Below, one piece after another: positions 33,000 to 45,208 of a DNA stretch of 64,000 nucleotides. The notes below the pieces were generated by a model. The model saw only the letters and a program-made list of their open reading frames with translations, was not told the DNA's origin and did not search any database. Each line of letters starts with the position of its first letter. The first letter of the stretch is position 1. Source of the stretch: Limnanthes douglasii subsp. nivea (lineage: Eukaryota; Streptophyta; Magnoliopsida; Brassicales; Limnanthaceae); assembly GCA_036936605.1 (NCBI GenBank), contig JAUPFV010000002.1, forward strand, positions 126,340,376 to 126,404,375, in the 5' to 3' direction. The position numbers were made by a program, and so were the translations under genes.

Positions 33000-34637
33000 T
33001 ACTATTAACCGAAGTTAATTAAGTCTAAGAAATGTGTGAACTTTGCTTTAGGTAATGATTTGGTGAACATGTGTGTTGGGTTTTCATGCGATGTTATTTT
33101 TTCCACCATGATTTATTTTAGCTCAATCATGTCTTTAATAAAAACCAACCGAATATAAATTTGCTTTGTCCTTTTATGATACACTTGATGATTCATTAAA
33201 TGAGTGGAACTCTGACTGTCACAATGGATAGTGAGACATCCTTGACTAATCCCTATTTTTTCAGTCATAACATTCATCTATATGGATTCCTTGACCTCTT
33301 CAATGAATGTTATGTATTGCGTTTAAGTTATCGATAAGACTACAACTGACTTTTGATTAACTTTCTAAATAATTGTTATTCCTAACAATGTAAACACAAA
33401 ACTCGATAATGATTTTCTAGTGTCCATATAACTTGCATAGTCCGCATCCACATAACCATCCAAAGAATCCATACCTTGTATGGTCTAGTGTATTCCATAC
33501 CACCCATTAATAACCCGTTCATATATCTCATCACCCATTTCAAAGTTTGCCACTCAACTTTCTCGGGTTCTCTATAATACGACTTACTATACTAATTCCA
33601 TAGGATAAATTTTGTCTACTACAAACCTTATCATACATGATATTTCCAAATCCACTTGCATATTGAGTACTATCCATATTTTTTCTCATCCACGAATTGA
33701 GGATATTGTTTAATTGATAACTTGGAATGATGACATAGTAGAGTGTTTACTACCTTGGAATTTTTATTCTAAACCGTTTAACCACTATCTTCAACTAATT
33801 CTGTTAAGATTAGAACAACTCAGTTTTACTCGTGTCTTTCATGATATCCATCCTAAGTATCCTCCTTGCATTACCAAGACCCTTCATCTCGAATTCAACA
33901 TTTAACCATTTTGAGCCTTTCAATATCTTGCTTGTCAGAACTTGCTTTGACAATGTCATATACATAAAATAGAAGATATAGAATTATTTTATCATCCTTT
34001 TTCATGTACACACAACTGTAATAATTGTTTCTCACACAACTAGTCTTTAATAATAAAATATCAAACTAAGGATACCACTGTCATGGACTCTGCTTCTACC
34101 CATACAAAGATTTCTTTAACAAATACACTTTTGAGTTTTCCTCCATAAACGTTTCAGACTGTTTCATGGAGATTATTTCATCCAAATATCCAAGAAAGAA
34201 TATGATCTTCTATCCATATGTTCCAACTCAAGATCTTATATATTTACAATTAACATAAGAATCCTTATAAAACAAAATTTCACCACTAGTTAAAAAAACA
34301 GTTGCAATCGATCTCTTCCACCTGAATAAAATCCTTTGCTACCAGTCTTATTTTATACATTGGTGCTAAGACCCCTTATATATTTTCAATTTTCTTAACA
34401 TGCACTTGCTATCTACTACATGTTTGTTTCCAGGTATTGGCACAAGTTTACAAGCCTGGTTCTTTTCTAAATGAAATAATTTAGTCTTCCATTATCTTCA
34501 GCCACTCGTTCCTATCATTACTTTTGAATGTCTGCCTAAAATTATTTGGTTCAAAGTCTTATACCTCTTCAGGAAAATTCAAAGCATAACAAATAAAGTC
34601 AACATAACTATATCTCTTAGACGGAGTAATAAATATC
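33000..34637 (-). pseudogene. Copia E RT and RNase H remnant
   Basis: The minus strand encodes an RNase H region (DSLDGYVDADYASYMDTRKS at about 33420-33480; [21 protein letters not shown] at 33012-33074) and a damaged RT active-site region near 33950-33990 (LLFYVYDIVKA where LLYVDDMLIA is expected). Multiple stops. Confidence 0.7.
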
Positions 34638-34642
34638 ATATC

Positions 34643-35394
34643 TCATATGGAAATAGGTTTTAAGGATTAATTTGTAAATAGGCTTAAATCAGGAAATAGT
34701 CCCTCGACTATCACATTTTCTTTCATTTAGTCCCTCGACTAAAAAATTACCGGTGAGGGTCCATCGACTATCCCATTTTCTTTCATTTAGTCCTTCGACT
34801 TTAAAATCACCGGCGAGGGTCCCTGGACTTTGCAAAAATCTATAAATTTAGTCCCTAATTTGGGAGTTTTTTCTTAGATTCAGGGACTAAATTTATAGAT
34901 TTTTCAAAGTCCAGGGACCCTCACCGGTGATTTTAAAGTCGAAGGACTCAATGAAATAAAATAGGATAGTCGATGGACCCTCACCAGTGATTTTTTAGTT
35001 GAGGGACTAAATGACAGAAAACGTGATAGTCGAGGGACTAGACAGCGATTTAAGCCTTGTAAATAATGTAAATTCAGCGACTTAATTGTGATTAGTGCAA
35101 GTTTTGTCCTTAATTTGTGAATGATGTAAATTTTAGGAGACAGTTGTAACTTCGTATAATTTGTAAGGACTAAATGGCAATCGGTCCACTTTTATAACAT
35201 ATTCAGTTTAAGACTAAGTCTTGGCTCCTCTATATAAAGGACCATACTACTTTAATAAAGGGGTTGAACATTTTTACTTTGCAACTCATTTGTACTTGTG
35301 TTTTCTCTCTCTAAAAACTCTTTAGCATTTTCTCTCTCTAGAATCTTCCTTAACAATTTACTAAAGCAAAATCAAACCTCATCAAATTGGCGAC
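34643..35394 (+). repeat. 5' LTR of element F, interrupted by a MITE
   Basis: Homologous to 45209-45566 apart from the inserted 34681-35065 block. The start is TCATATGG (TG mutated to TC) and the end is CCTCATCA. TATATAAA box at 35231-35238. Confidence 0.9.
34681..35056. mobile_element. Palindromic Mutator-type MITE in the F 5' LTR
   Basis: 376 bp that are almost entirely one inverted repeat: the ends are GGCTTAAATC and GATTTAAGCC, and the arms of about 175 bp pair with roughly 90% identity. Each arm contains two tandem units of about 70 bp with TCCCTCGACTAT and CACCGG(C/T)GAGGGTCC. It is flanked by a perfect 9-bp duplication, TTGTAAATA (34672-34680 and 35057-35065). The 3' LTR of F has the same site with one copy of TTGTAAATA and no insert (45238-45246), which proves insertion after F arrived. 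A 9-bp duplication with long inverted repeats fits the Mutator superfamily. No coding capacity. Confidence 0.93.
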
Positions 35395-35397
35395 TCC

Positions 35398-35415
35398 ACT
35401 AGGGACTGCATAAGA
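35398..35415 (+). other. Primer-binding site of element F
   Basis: TGGCGACTCCACTAGGGA, three bases after the 5' LTR. The form is typical of Tat/Ogre-like elements. I do not assign the tRNA. Confidence 0.7.
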
Positions 35416-35429
35416 AAAATCAGTGGCTT

Positions 35430-37230
35430 ATTCTGTTCGAAAGTGATACTATTCAGTCGACGATAGAAACTGTAAGACATGATTTGCAAAAGAATGGAAC
35501 TGGTAATGGGAATAGAACTGATGGATCGTCTTCAGTCCACGTTCGATCTGATGTTGAGACAATAATGAATCAACTTGTAGATAAAATTAATGCTTTAAAT
35601 CAAAAAAATTGAACGAAGGCCACGAGATAAACTTTCTGCAAGAATCAGATCTGAAGTTAGACAAGAAATGGAAACAAACGATGCAGAAGGTCAGTCCGAT
35701 CGATCTTTTGATGGTCGACATGCTAAGTCTGAGCATAAAAAAGCACGCTTTGTGTCTCCTAAAGAGAGATATTTGTCTCAAAAGGAGAAAAATGATAAAC
35801 AAAAGTTAATAACTTTTAGTGATGAGGAGGTGGAAAGTTTAGCCTCGGGATTTAAAAGGTATAAAGGTTCCTCGAAAGGGGAATCAGAAAGATATTATTC
35901 GAGGAGGTATAAAAAGGAGAGCAAGTCTAATGCTCCTCTATCAACTTGGCATAAAGGAAATCCTTCGAATCAGTATGCTGAAACTGATAGGAATCTATAT
36001 GTCACAATGGGGACACATGATCAATTCGTTCAAGGTGTTGATTGGAGAAATTATCCATTAACGGATCAAATTTGTTCCATGACGCTTCGGAAGCATTTTG
36101 ATATTTCGAAGGTTGAAAAGTTCGATGGGATGCAGGATCCCGATGATCATATCAAACAATTTAAAAATTATATGATGAACTTCGAGGATGACGACCGGCT
36201 TGTGTGTTGTGCCTTCTCTCAAACTTTAAAAATAAAAGATCTCAAATGCTACAACAGAATTCTGAGGGGGTCCATATCAAATTTTAGAGATTTTTATACT
36301 GCTTTCCGAAGGAAGTTCGTGGGAAGCAAAGAGATGAGAGCCAATGATGATACAATTATTCAGTGCAAGTAGGCACTAGGGAAAAAATTGAAAGACTATA
36401 CCAAGAGGTTTGTGTTGACCAAGGCTAGTTTGGACAACTGTGAAGAAAATATGGCGATGGTAGCTTTTTGCTAGGGGTTATTGCCAGGGGATCTGGCTAA
36501 TAAGACAACAAAAAGAAGGACCTTAACTTTTGGAGCTTAGATGGCTCAAGTCGAGGATCAGATTAAGGTGGAAGAGTCGAGCAGAGTCCGAGGTGGACCA
36601 GCTAATACTCCGAAACATTTGGGACATGCCGCCAATAATCAGGGGCAACCCTCGACTGGAAATAATAATGGTAATAGGAACAATCACCAATCGAGGTAGA
36701 AGAACAACAATTTACCTCCTCGGAGTGGTGGTTTTCGAACCACACTCCATCTAACAATTACAACAGGCCTAAGCCAAATACATGAATCAGGCCAGAGTAC
36801 TATGCTGATTTGACAGAGTATGTTTCTGTCATTGGGGATAAGACTAAAAATTCTGTGAACTTTAGAAAGTCAGCTTCTATCAGCAGACCGAGGAAAGAAA
36901 GGAATAATAAATTTGTAGGTATCATAATGATATTGGGCATGATACGAATGATTGTATTGCTCGGAAAAAATAAATCCAATATTTGATTCAGAATGGAAAG
37001 CTCATGACTTATGTGAAGTCACACGGGAGTGCATCGAAGAATAATGGCGCATCAACTTCAAAGGCTGCACCGCCAGCTAAGAATTTGATGATTATGGATT
37101 CATAAATTGAGTCATTCGATGCTTCTTCTGAATATGTTGAAAATGATCCGAACAGGTTACTTCTGATGGCAGTCGAGGAGCTTGTTGAGATTGTCTCTGT
37201 GGAAAAGGGGCATGTTTGGGAATTGTGCAA
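35430..37230 (+). pseudogene. Gag of element F
   Basis: Readable at 35668-36372. It has a charged N-terminus, then a gag domain with DWRNYPLTDQ, KVEKFDGMQDPDDHIKQFKNYM and DFYTAFRRKFVGSKEM. A TAG at 36370-36372 breaks the frame, which continues as ALGEKLKDYTKRFVL to about 36540. A zinc-knuckle-like stretch (CRYHNDIGHDTNDC equivalent) is present in a shifted frame at about 36912-36960. At least three breaks, so not functional as it stands. Confidence 0.8.
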
Positions 37231-37243
37231 GTTTTTTTAATCG

Positions 37244-37717
37244 TTGGCAATTTTTAGGGGCGATTCAATGACTGTAAATTCAGACAGTTCGAGGAAAAGG
37301 CATGTTGTCAATCTGACAACTCAAATTGAAGGGAGGATGTCAACACATTTATATGGAAAGAAAGATATTCCCTTCATTTTGTTTGATGAAGATTATTTGA
37401 GAGGGATTGCAGGACCACATGAGGATGCTGTGGTAATTGAAGCTGAGGTTGCTGGCGTCGAAATTCGACATGTGCTGATTGAAACTGGAAGTTCTGCTAA
37501 TGTCCTTTTCAAGTCCACCTATGATAGGATGATAAAACCACCTCGAATTTCTCAATCGGATCGTACAATTATCGGATTCACGGGTGTAACAGCTCGTGTT
37601 GTTGGAGAATTCGAGGGAGAAGTTAATTTAGGAAAAGGGTCATTCAAGAAAAAGATACAAGTACTTTTTGTGGTGGTGGACTGTCCCACAAGTTATAATG
37701 CTATTTTTAGAAGATAA
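37244..37717 (+). pseudogene. Aspartic protease of element F, catalytic Asp replaced by Glu
   Basis: A retropepsin-type domain: DAVVIEAEVAGVEIRHVLIETGSSANVLF, then a flap-like IIGFTGVTARVVGEFEGEV. The catalytic motif reads E-T-G-S (residues 80-83 of this frame, GAA at 37481-37483) instead of D-T-G-S, which should abolish activity. The frame ends at 37717 where RT linker sequence begins after stops. Confidence 0.85.
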
Positions 37718-38216
37718 TGCCTTTAAAAAATGTATGGGGTAGTTTCAACAGTTAATCAATGCTTTAAGTACGTGGTTGGAGACAGCATAGGAGTGGTTCG
37801 ACACGATCAAAAGGTTGTCATAGAATGCTATGCCACTGCGCTTCGGGTCTGAGGATCCAGCAGTGGAGATTTAATGCGAGAATAGCAGTTAGAGAGGGTA
37901 CCCTCAAATTTAGAAGAAAGGGTTGACGATCCGAGGGAAACCCCGGGGTCTTTAACAAGAGTGAAGAAATATATAAGTTTAATGGTTTGGAAGGAAAAGT
38001 GCTTCGGATTGGAACTTTATTGATCCCTTTTCTAAGTCAACAACTGGTTGATTTTTTATCTCCTAATTTGGATGTCTTCGCTTGGAAGACAAAATATGTA
38101 ACATGAGTACCTATTGAAGTAATTCGGGACAGCTTGGCCATAAATCCGAAGGTCAAACCAGTGATTAAAAAAAGAGAGCGTTTTCCTCGGAAAAAACGTA
38201 AGCAATTGTTGCAGAA

Positions 38217-38939
38217 GTGGATCGTTTTTCTAAGGTCGGACACATAAGGGAATCACAGTATCCTTTGTGGACGGCAAATCCGGTGGTGGTTAAAAATAAA
38301 AATGGGAAATGGAGGATGTGTGTGGATTTTACAGATTTGAATAGAGCTTGCCCCAAAGATCCATTTCCTATTCCTCGAATAGATCAGTTGATTGATTCCA
38401 CTTCAAGAAACAAAATTTTGACTTTTATGGATTCTTTCGTAGGGTATAATCAGATCCAGATGGATCCGAAGGATCAAGAGTGCACGACTTTTATAACTGA
38501 TAGAGGCCTCCATTGTTATAGAGTGATGCCCTTCGGACTGAAGAATGCTGGAGCCACTTATCAGAGATTAATGAATAAAGCTTTTGCTATGCAGATCGGA
38601 AGAAATATGGAGGTATATATAGGCGATATGGTGGTGAAACATTCAAGGGACGAAGTGCATCTTGATGATCTAGAGGAAGATTTTTTGAATCTAAGAGCGA
38701 TCAGGTTCAAATTAAATCCTGAGAAGTGTACCTTCGGAGTTCGATCGGGAAAGTTTTGGGGTTCTATTATTAGTGAAAAAGGAATAGAAGTCGACCCAGA
38801 ACAGTTAAAAGCTTTGATAACAATGAATTCACCTCGATCAATCAAAGAAGTGCAGATATTTACAAGAAGGTTAGCATCACTTAATCAATTTATTTCACAA
38901 TTTTCTGAAAAATGCTTTCCTTTCTTTCGAGTGTTATGA
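38217..38939 (+). pseudogene. Reverse transcriptase of element F, YIDD changed to YIGD
   Basis: The RT palm and fingers are continuous over 240 residues: NPVVVKNKNGKWRMCVDFTDLNRACPKDPFP, FMDSFVGYNQI, TFITDRGLHCYRVMPFGLKNAGATYQRLMN, MEVYIGDMVVKH. The active-site box is Y-I-G-D (residues 134-137; GGC at 38622-38624), so one of the two catalytic Asp residues is lost. Asp72 of FMDS is kept. A stop at 38937-38939 separates it from the next domain. Confidence 0.9.
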
Positions 38940-38960
38940 GGACCTAACAGGTTCGAATGG

Positions 38961-39850
38961 ATGTCAGAATGCGAAGAAGCGTTCATAAACATTAAAAATT
39001 TGTTGTCATCACCAGAAATATTAACAAAGCCTCGAAATGGGGAGAAATTATTCTTGTACATTGTCGTATCAGATTTTGCACCCAGCGTAGTGCTAATTAG
39101 TGAAGATTCAGGAATTCCGAGGCCGGTTTATTACGTTAGTAAAAGTCCGGTGGCAGCAGAAAATAGATATATGAAGTTGGACAAGCTGATTTAAAAATTG
39201 GTGATTGCCCCTAGGAAGATGCGTCAATATTTTCAAGCTCATACTATAGAAGTACGAACTTTATTCCCCTAAAAAAATGTATTGCAACGACCTGATATTT
39301 TGGAGAGGATGACCAAATAGTCAGTGGAGTTAGGGGACTACGATATTTTATTTACACCTCGAACAGCGATCAAGGCATAAGCACTGGCTGATTTTTTTGT
39401 TGAGTTTCATTCAAGTCGATCGGATGAGGAAGAAAGTACAAAAAAAATTCCTATTGATTCCAGGTGGATTGTTCGAACGGATGGAGGGTCCAATATTTCA
39501 GCGTGCAGTGCTAGGGTTCAATTGATAGCTCCAACGAGGGAAAAATGGTCCAATCAATTAAATTTGTTTTTCATGCTTCAAAAAATGAAGATGAGTACGA
39601 AGATGCTTTGGCAGGTTTGAGATTGGTAAACATTTATGGGGCGACTTGAGTACGTCTGGAAACAGATTCTCAGTTATTAGCAAATCAGGTTTCTGGATTT
39701 TTTGAAGCAAGGAATGATCGTTTGATTTTATATCTTCGGGGACTTCAGAATTTAATGCTTATGTTTGACAATGTGGTTGTGGAATATATCGGGCGAGGAA
39801 GTAACATGGTGGATGATTCTTTAGCAAATGTTGCTTACAAGGAAGAATAT
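38961..39850 (+). pseudogene. RNase H plus second RNase H of element F
   Basis: The first RNase H is at 38961-39250 (EKLFLYIVVSDFAPSVVLI... NRYMKLDKLI, stop, KLVIAPRKMRQYFQAH). A second RNase H is recognisable at about 39460-39840 (RWIVRTDGGSNIS... then VEYIGRGSNMVDDSLANVA). A second RNase H of this kind is the hallmark of the Tat lineage. Stops near 39195 and 39650. Confidence 0.75.
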
Positions 39851-41185
39851 CCTTGGATTTTGCTACAAGAAAATCCTTCAATTGTTACTCAATCTGACAA
39901 ATGTGAAATCATAGAAGAATTTTATGTCACTGATGAAAGCCGACGTGATTGGCGATCAGATATCCTTAATTTTTTTACCCAAGGATTATTGCCACATGAT
40001 TCTCAATTGGCTAAAATTTTGAGGGGTAAAGCCTTCGGATATATAGTTCTAGATGTAATTTTATATAAAAAGGAATTAAGTAGACCATTACTACGATGTC
40101 TACGCAAGCAAGAATCACAAGAAGTATTGTCAAAATTGCATGGTGGTGAAGAGTCAACTTACTGTGAGTTTAAAGCTTTATCACGTAGAGTTTTACTTAC
40201 AGGGTTTTACTGGCCTACAATCATGAATGATGCTAAGAATTTAGTCCGAGGTTGTGATACTTGTCAAAGATTTGCTAATGGTATTCACAGAGCGGCAGTA
40301 CCGCTTATGTCTATATCTAAAGCGATACCATTTGATAGATGGGGAATTGATTTGGTGGGACCTTTGTCGATGGCCTCTGGGGGAAGTCAAATGATAATTG
40401 TGGCGGTGGATTATTTTACAAAGTGGGCAGAAGCAGAACCGCTATAAGGCACAAAAGCAAAGGATATCATCAAATTTATTGTGAATAATATATGTTGTCG
40501 TTATGGGGTTCCTCGGAGAATGACAACAGATAATGGCCCTCAATTTAATAATATGGAAATGGCTGCAATCTGTACTTCTAAAGGGATTCATCAATGTTTT
40601 TCGACGCCCTTTCATCCTCAAGCTAATGCACAAGTGGAAGTGACAAATAGAACGATTTTAGATGGCTTGAAGAAGAATCTATCGGGGGCAGCAGAAAAAT
40701 GGCCAAATTATTTGCAAGATGTGATTTGGGCTTATCAGAAAACTCCAAGAGAGGCTACAAAAGAGACTCCTTTTGCTTTGGCATATGGTATGGATGCAGT
40801 TAGCCCTATTGAATCTACAATGTCATCTTTTAGAATATCTCTATATTCTGAAAGATCTAATGATGAAATTCGAAGGGAAAATTTGGATTTGATTGAGGAA
40901 AAAATAGTTCGAGCTTATTTGAATGCAATACATTATCAAACTCTTATCAGAAGTAGATATGATTCGAAGTTGAAAAGAAGAGAATTTAAAGAAGGTGATA
41001 AGGTGTTGCGAAACGTTTTCCTACACACAAAGGAAAATAGCCTCGGAAAAATGGCTCCAAACTGGGAAGGGCCTTATACAGTTGTTGAAAGAATTAACCC
41101 GGGGTCTTATCGTCTTTGTGATTTCAAGGGGAGGATGCTACAACATCCATGTAATATTCATCACTTGAAGCTTTATTGGGATTAG
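39851..41185 (+). pseudogene. Integrase of element F
   Basis: Integrase with the zinc-binding region (LHGGEESTYCEFKAL... CDTCQRFANG, one His position changed), catalytic core (DRWGIDLVGPL, TTDNGPQFNN, ANAQVEVTNR) and C-terminal domain (KEGDKVLRNVFLH... NWEGPYTVVERINPGSYRL) ending HHLKLYWD at 41185. The only clear break is a TAA at 40445-40447 between WAEAEPL and GTKAKDIIKF. This is the best-preserved pol domain among the gypsy copies here. Confidence 0.88.
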
Positions 41186-41786
41186 ACACGTTTTTGCACT
41201 TTCGAATTTATGTTTTGAATGGCGCACTCTTTCATACCCTGTTGGCCCATGAATGTTTTAATGAAGGGTCATGTACATGTACATATTCAACTTCATCAAT
41301 AAAGTTCATTTTTTGGCCAATGGTTGTTTTACATTTATTTGGATACTATCATAACAAATCATCAAAGATTGATCACCTTTGAGATTAGTTAAGGGTATAA
41401 TATTCCGAAGTGTTTATAATAATTTTCGAAGAAATAACCATATTTTGTAACCACTTTACATTTTATATTTCGAAGTGAATGTTTAAAAACTCACTGAGAA
41501 TTTTGATGAGCTAATCAAGCTTAACAACACATTCATATATTTTCGAAGAAGATACAATTTTTTTAAATAATTATGATACTTGTTAATTTTTATTAAGGTA
41601 TTTGAGGTGGTAAGTTTATATTACTAAGATTTTGAAATTATTTTGTATTTAACATCGAATAATATACAAGAGAACTGTAACATAAAAAGGAAGAATTCTT
41701 TGTCATTCAGATCAAGTTGTTACAATACAAAAACAAATATTCTAATTAGACAAAGACAAAAAAAAACTGAATATGTAGCTAGCGAA

Positions 41787-44527
41787 TTAGTCAGAAGATT
41801 CTTCTTCTTCGGATGACTCGTCCTTTGAAGATGATGAGCTGGGAACAGGGTCGAAAGCCTCGCTAGGACGTTTTTATTGAGGAATATCGTTCCAAAAACA
41901 TTTAAGATTAATTTTTGGATAGGCAGCATGGATTTCTCGAAGAAGAAAGATGGCTGCATCTTATTTTTTGACCTGAATAGATGTTTGCATATTCTTTTAA
42001 AGCTCAACTTCAGTAGTAGTTACAACAGCAACTTTTTCTGCTTCGAAATTCTTCTTCAGCTTCTCTATTTCATCGGTCAACTCTTTATTTTTTTCTTCAC
42101 AAAGAGTTAGAGACTTTTGAAGTGGGTGGAGTTGGATTTTTTGATATTCAATTCAGCAACATGCTCGGTTTTGAGTTTCTTTATTTTTTCTTCATGAGAC
42201 TTTAGTAGCAGCTCTGTGTCAACCATATGCTTGATTCGAAGATGATCCTTTATACAGAGAGCTCCTTTCATCAGCTCGGATCTAGCTATCTCATAACCAT
42301 AAAACTGTTCAGTTACTTTGTTGTGAAAACTCTCTCTGAATTTATTTTCAGCCTTATAAGATTCCTTATAGTTAACCATATCTTTGGCCAACTGTTTGAG
42401 ATGGTCTTGAGAGGCTTCAATTTGAGAGGCAAAAGTTTTTGCAGCAGCACCAAGATAGGAAAAGGTTGAAGAACGATATCAATTGCAGAATTTGGAGGAG
42501 GGCTACGAAATTACGATGTACTAGGCTTGTGAATCATATCCAGAGATGTGACAGGTTTGTAAGAACGAGTAACTTCTGGAAGAACTTCGTCTGGAGTAGG
42601 CCTCGCAAAATCAAGTATGTGATTTTGGATGAATTGAATAACTAGATCTTCTTCGCCAGCAAGCGCTTTTGTGTTCTCAAAATTGATAAACATATTTGGA
42701 TCGAAGCTTGTAGGAGCATGATAAACGGTGGGTGAATTGTCACTAATGAGAATCACGGGATTGTCTTTGTTAGAATGATCTTCGGTCGAAGGATTTGAGG
42801 GGTGTTGTTGGTTTTCAGCAGCATCGTCTTTGTTTTCATCAACCAAAGGAATCAGAAGATATTTTATTTTTCTTCGACGAGGTTTCTTGAGCTTTTCCCT
42901 CTTCGATGGGTGAAAGAGGTTGTTCTGCAACTTTGCGTTTTCGACGATTTGGTTTCGACGGCGTGGAAGGGTTAGCACCAGATGTGCTAACTGATTTTTT
43001 GTCTTTCTTTTCATTGGTGATCTTTTCCTTCTTCTTTTTCGGCAGATGGCTATCCGATCTGTTGTGAATAGGAAGAAAGAATTTGTAGTCAGGGTGGGGT
43101 ATTTGTTGGCATACGAGCTCTAGATCTGGATCGGAAAATAAATCTTGAGGAGGCAGCCCACCTTCTTTGATCAGAAACATGTAGCATGGGAGGAAATTGA
43201 TGGGTTGAAATGCAGTATGAAATGCGTTATTCCATTCCTTTTCATCCCAGACAACAGGTCTTTGGAATATGTCTTTAGTAGTTTCTCGACGTGTTGAGTA
43301 GCGCTTTGAAATTTCTAGTATAAGCTAGCAGGATAAAATGTTAAAGATAAGAAAATAAAAAATTGTATTAAAATGTAAAATTTTGAGGAACTTACGATTG
43401 CTTCTCCAAACCAGAGTTAATTTCGAAGGGTTGTCTTTGGAAATTGCTTTGCCATTTTCCCAAGCCCAGATATGAAAACAAATATTTTTTCCAGAATTTA
43501 TCAGCCTTCAGAAGATCTTCGATGATCTTGAGGTCATCCATCAATGTGAGGTTATAGAACTGAAGTTTCAGACCTTTTGAAAGCTGAGTCAGTGAAATGA
43601 AGTCTTTAATGTTGATCGGTATTTTAGATAGGCGGGATGCCATGATTACCGACATGAGGTTGAACCATTGATTCGGTGTCACCTGGGTAGGGAACAAAAT
43701 GAGGACTTCGAAGTACTCTACGATCATTGGATCTAGTGGAAATCGAAGACCCCAGTTGATGTTTTCCCCCATTCCCCATTGCTTCTTAAGGGAAGAGGAT
43801 TGACTTTATATGTAGTATATATATCGAACCTTCTTCAAGGCGGTAATATAATTCTGTCGAGGTTTCTTAGATTCCGCCCAATTTTTGCTCTTTCCTCTTC
43901 GAAAATGGAGCAAATGTCAGCCTTTTCTTGAGATTCAGCTTCAACAGCAGTTTTCGTAGCCTCCGAGTCATCTTCTTTGGCTTTGGAAGTTTCCTCTAGA
44001 GGGTCTTGAGAAGTTGAAATAATTGTTCCCGTAAGAGGGTTAGCGGTTCGAACTGCCTCTTCCATCACTTCTAGAGGATCGTTAGTAGTGGTTTTTGAAG
44101 GAGAGGGAGTTCGGATGATTGCTGATTCATCTCCCATGGCCATGAAGGTCTTTCCTGGTTTGGTTAGAGAAGATCATTCTGAAGAAGGGTTATTTGTTTT
44201 CAATTTCAGAGGAGAAACTTTGCTTTGAGTTGAGGAAATTCGAGGTGTTTTAAGGCCTGAGATTCTAGATGACGTTTGTTCTTCGATTCAGGGAGAAGGA
44301 GAAAGCTTTGGGACTTTCGTAGGATCAAAATTATCATAATAAAATATCTCAGTTATAGTTCCGATTTGACCACCTCGAATTAACCCTGCTCTTCGATATT
44401 CTTCGGCTCTTTGCGTTATACAAAAATAATCGTAAGATCTGAACACTAGGTTACTGTCAGTATCAGAGGATTCTGGTGTTTTGGGAATAATGGCCTTCGA
44501 TTGTTTGGTTATTGGTTTCTTTCTCAT
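41787..44527 (-). pseudogene. Antisense ORF of element F
   Basis: Minus-strand ORF between pol and the 3' LTR. Parts: N-terminus 44288-44527 (DTDSNLVFRSYDYFCIT); Ser/Glu-rich segment 43835-44143; conserved domain 43392-43772 (NWGLRFPLDPMIVEYFEVL... TPNQWFNLMSVIMASRLSKIP), ending at a GTAAGT donor-like site on the minus strand at about 43391; then WDEKEWNNAFHTAF (about 43200-43260); a basic stretch at about 42840-43060 (KKKKEKITNEKKDKK); a coiled-coil part (42107-42391) and an acidic end (SSSSKDESSEEEESSD, stop at 41787-41789). Frameshifts split it. It is the closest counterpart to the D ORF. Confidence 0.72.
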
Positions 44528-45208
44528 AAACCAGGTATGGGTTGATCGGAGAAGATGAAGGTTGATCGGAAAATTCGAGTTTTGCGGTGAGAATTTTGGG
44601 AATAGAGGAGGAGCAGATGAAGGTAACCAAAAGCTCTAACTTCTCTTTAAAGTGGTTTTTGTGTGAGGAGAGTTGAAATGAGAGATTTTTTGTATTTATA
44701 CTAAAATAGGTGAAGACGTGTGAAGATGGAGAGACCCACTTGGTGATAGGTCGGAATATGAATCGCTGGGTGGGTTAGATGTTCGACACCTGTCAGGTTA
44801 AATTACTAAGGTCACGATGAATATAATCGTTACACATGCAACCGTTACATTTGAGGATGGTCTATCTACATAATACGTCAAGGGTAATTTTTATAAAAAG
44901 TAATTACATCACTTCGAAATGATAAGTGATTACATCGATCCCTTTGGTTACTATTCGAAGATTATTTGCCCATTGGTTCAAATTTATTTTTAAGCTTTTA
45001 TAGATTTTATATTGTATGTATGCTTCGAATAATAGATTAAGCTAATGGCTTTTAATAGTTATTTTTTATTCATGGCAGGTTGGTTATTCGAAGACAATGG
45101 CTTCAAATAGTTGTTTTTTATTCATGACAGGTTGACGATTCGAAGACAAACGGTTTTAAAGACTTTTTAGTTCTCATTCATTTACTGACATGAGAACTAG
45201 GGGGCTTC

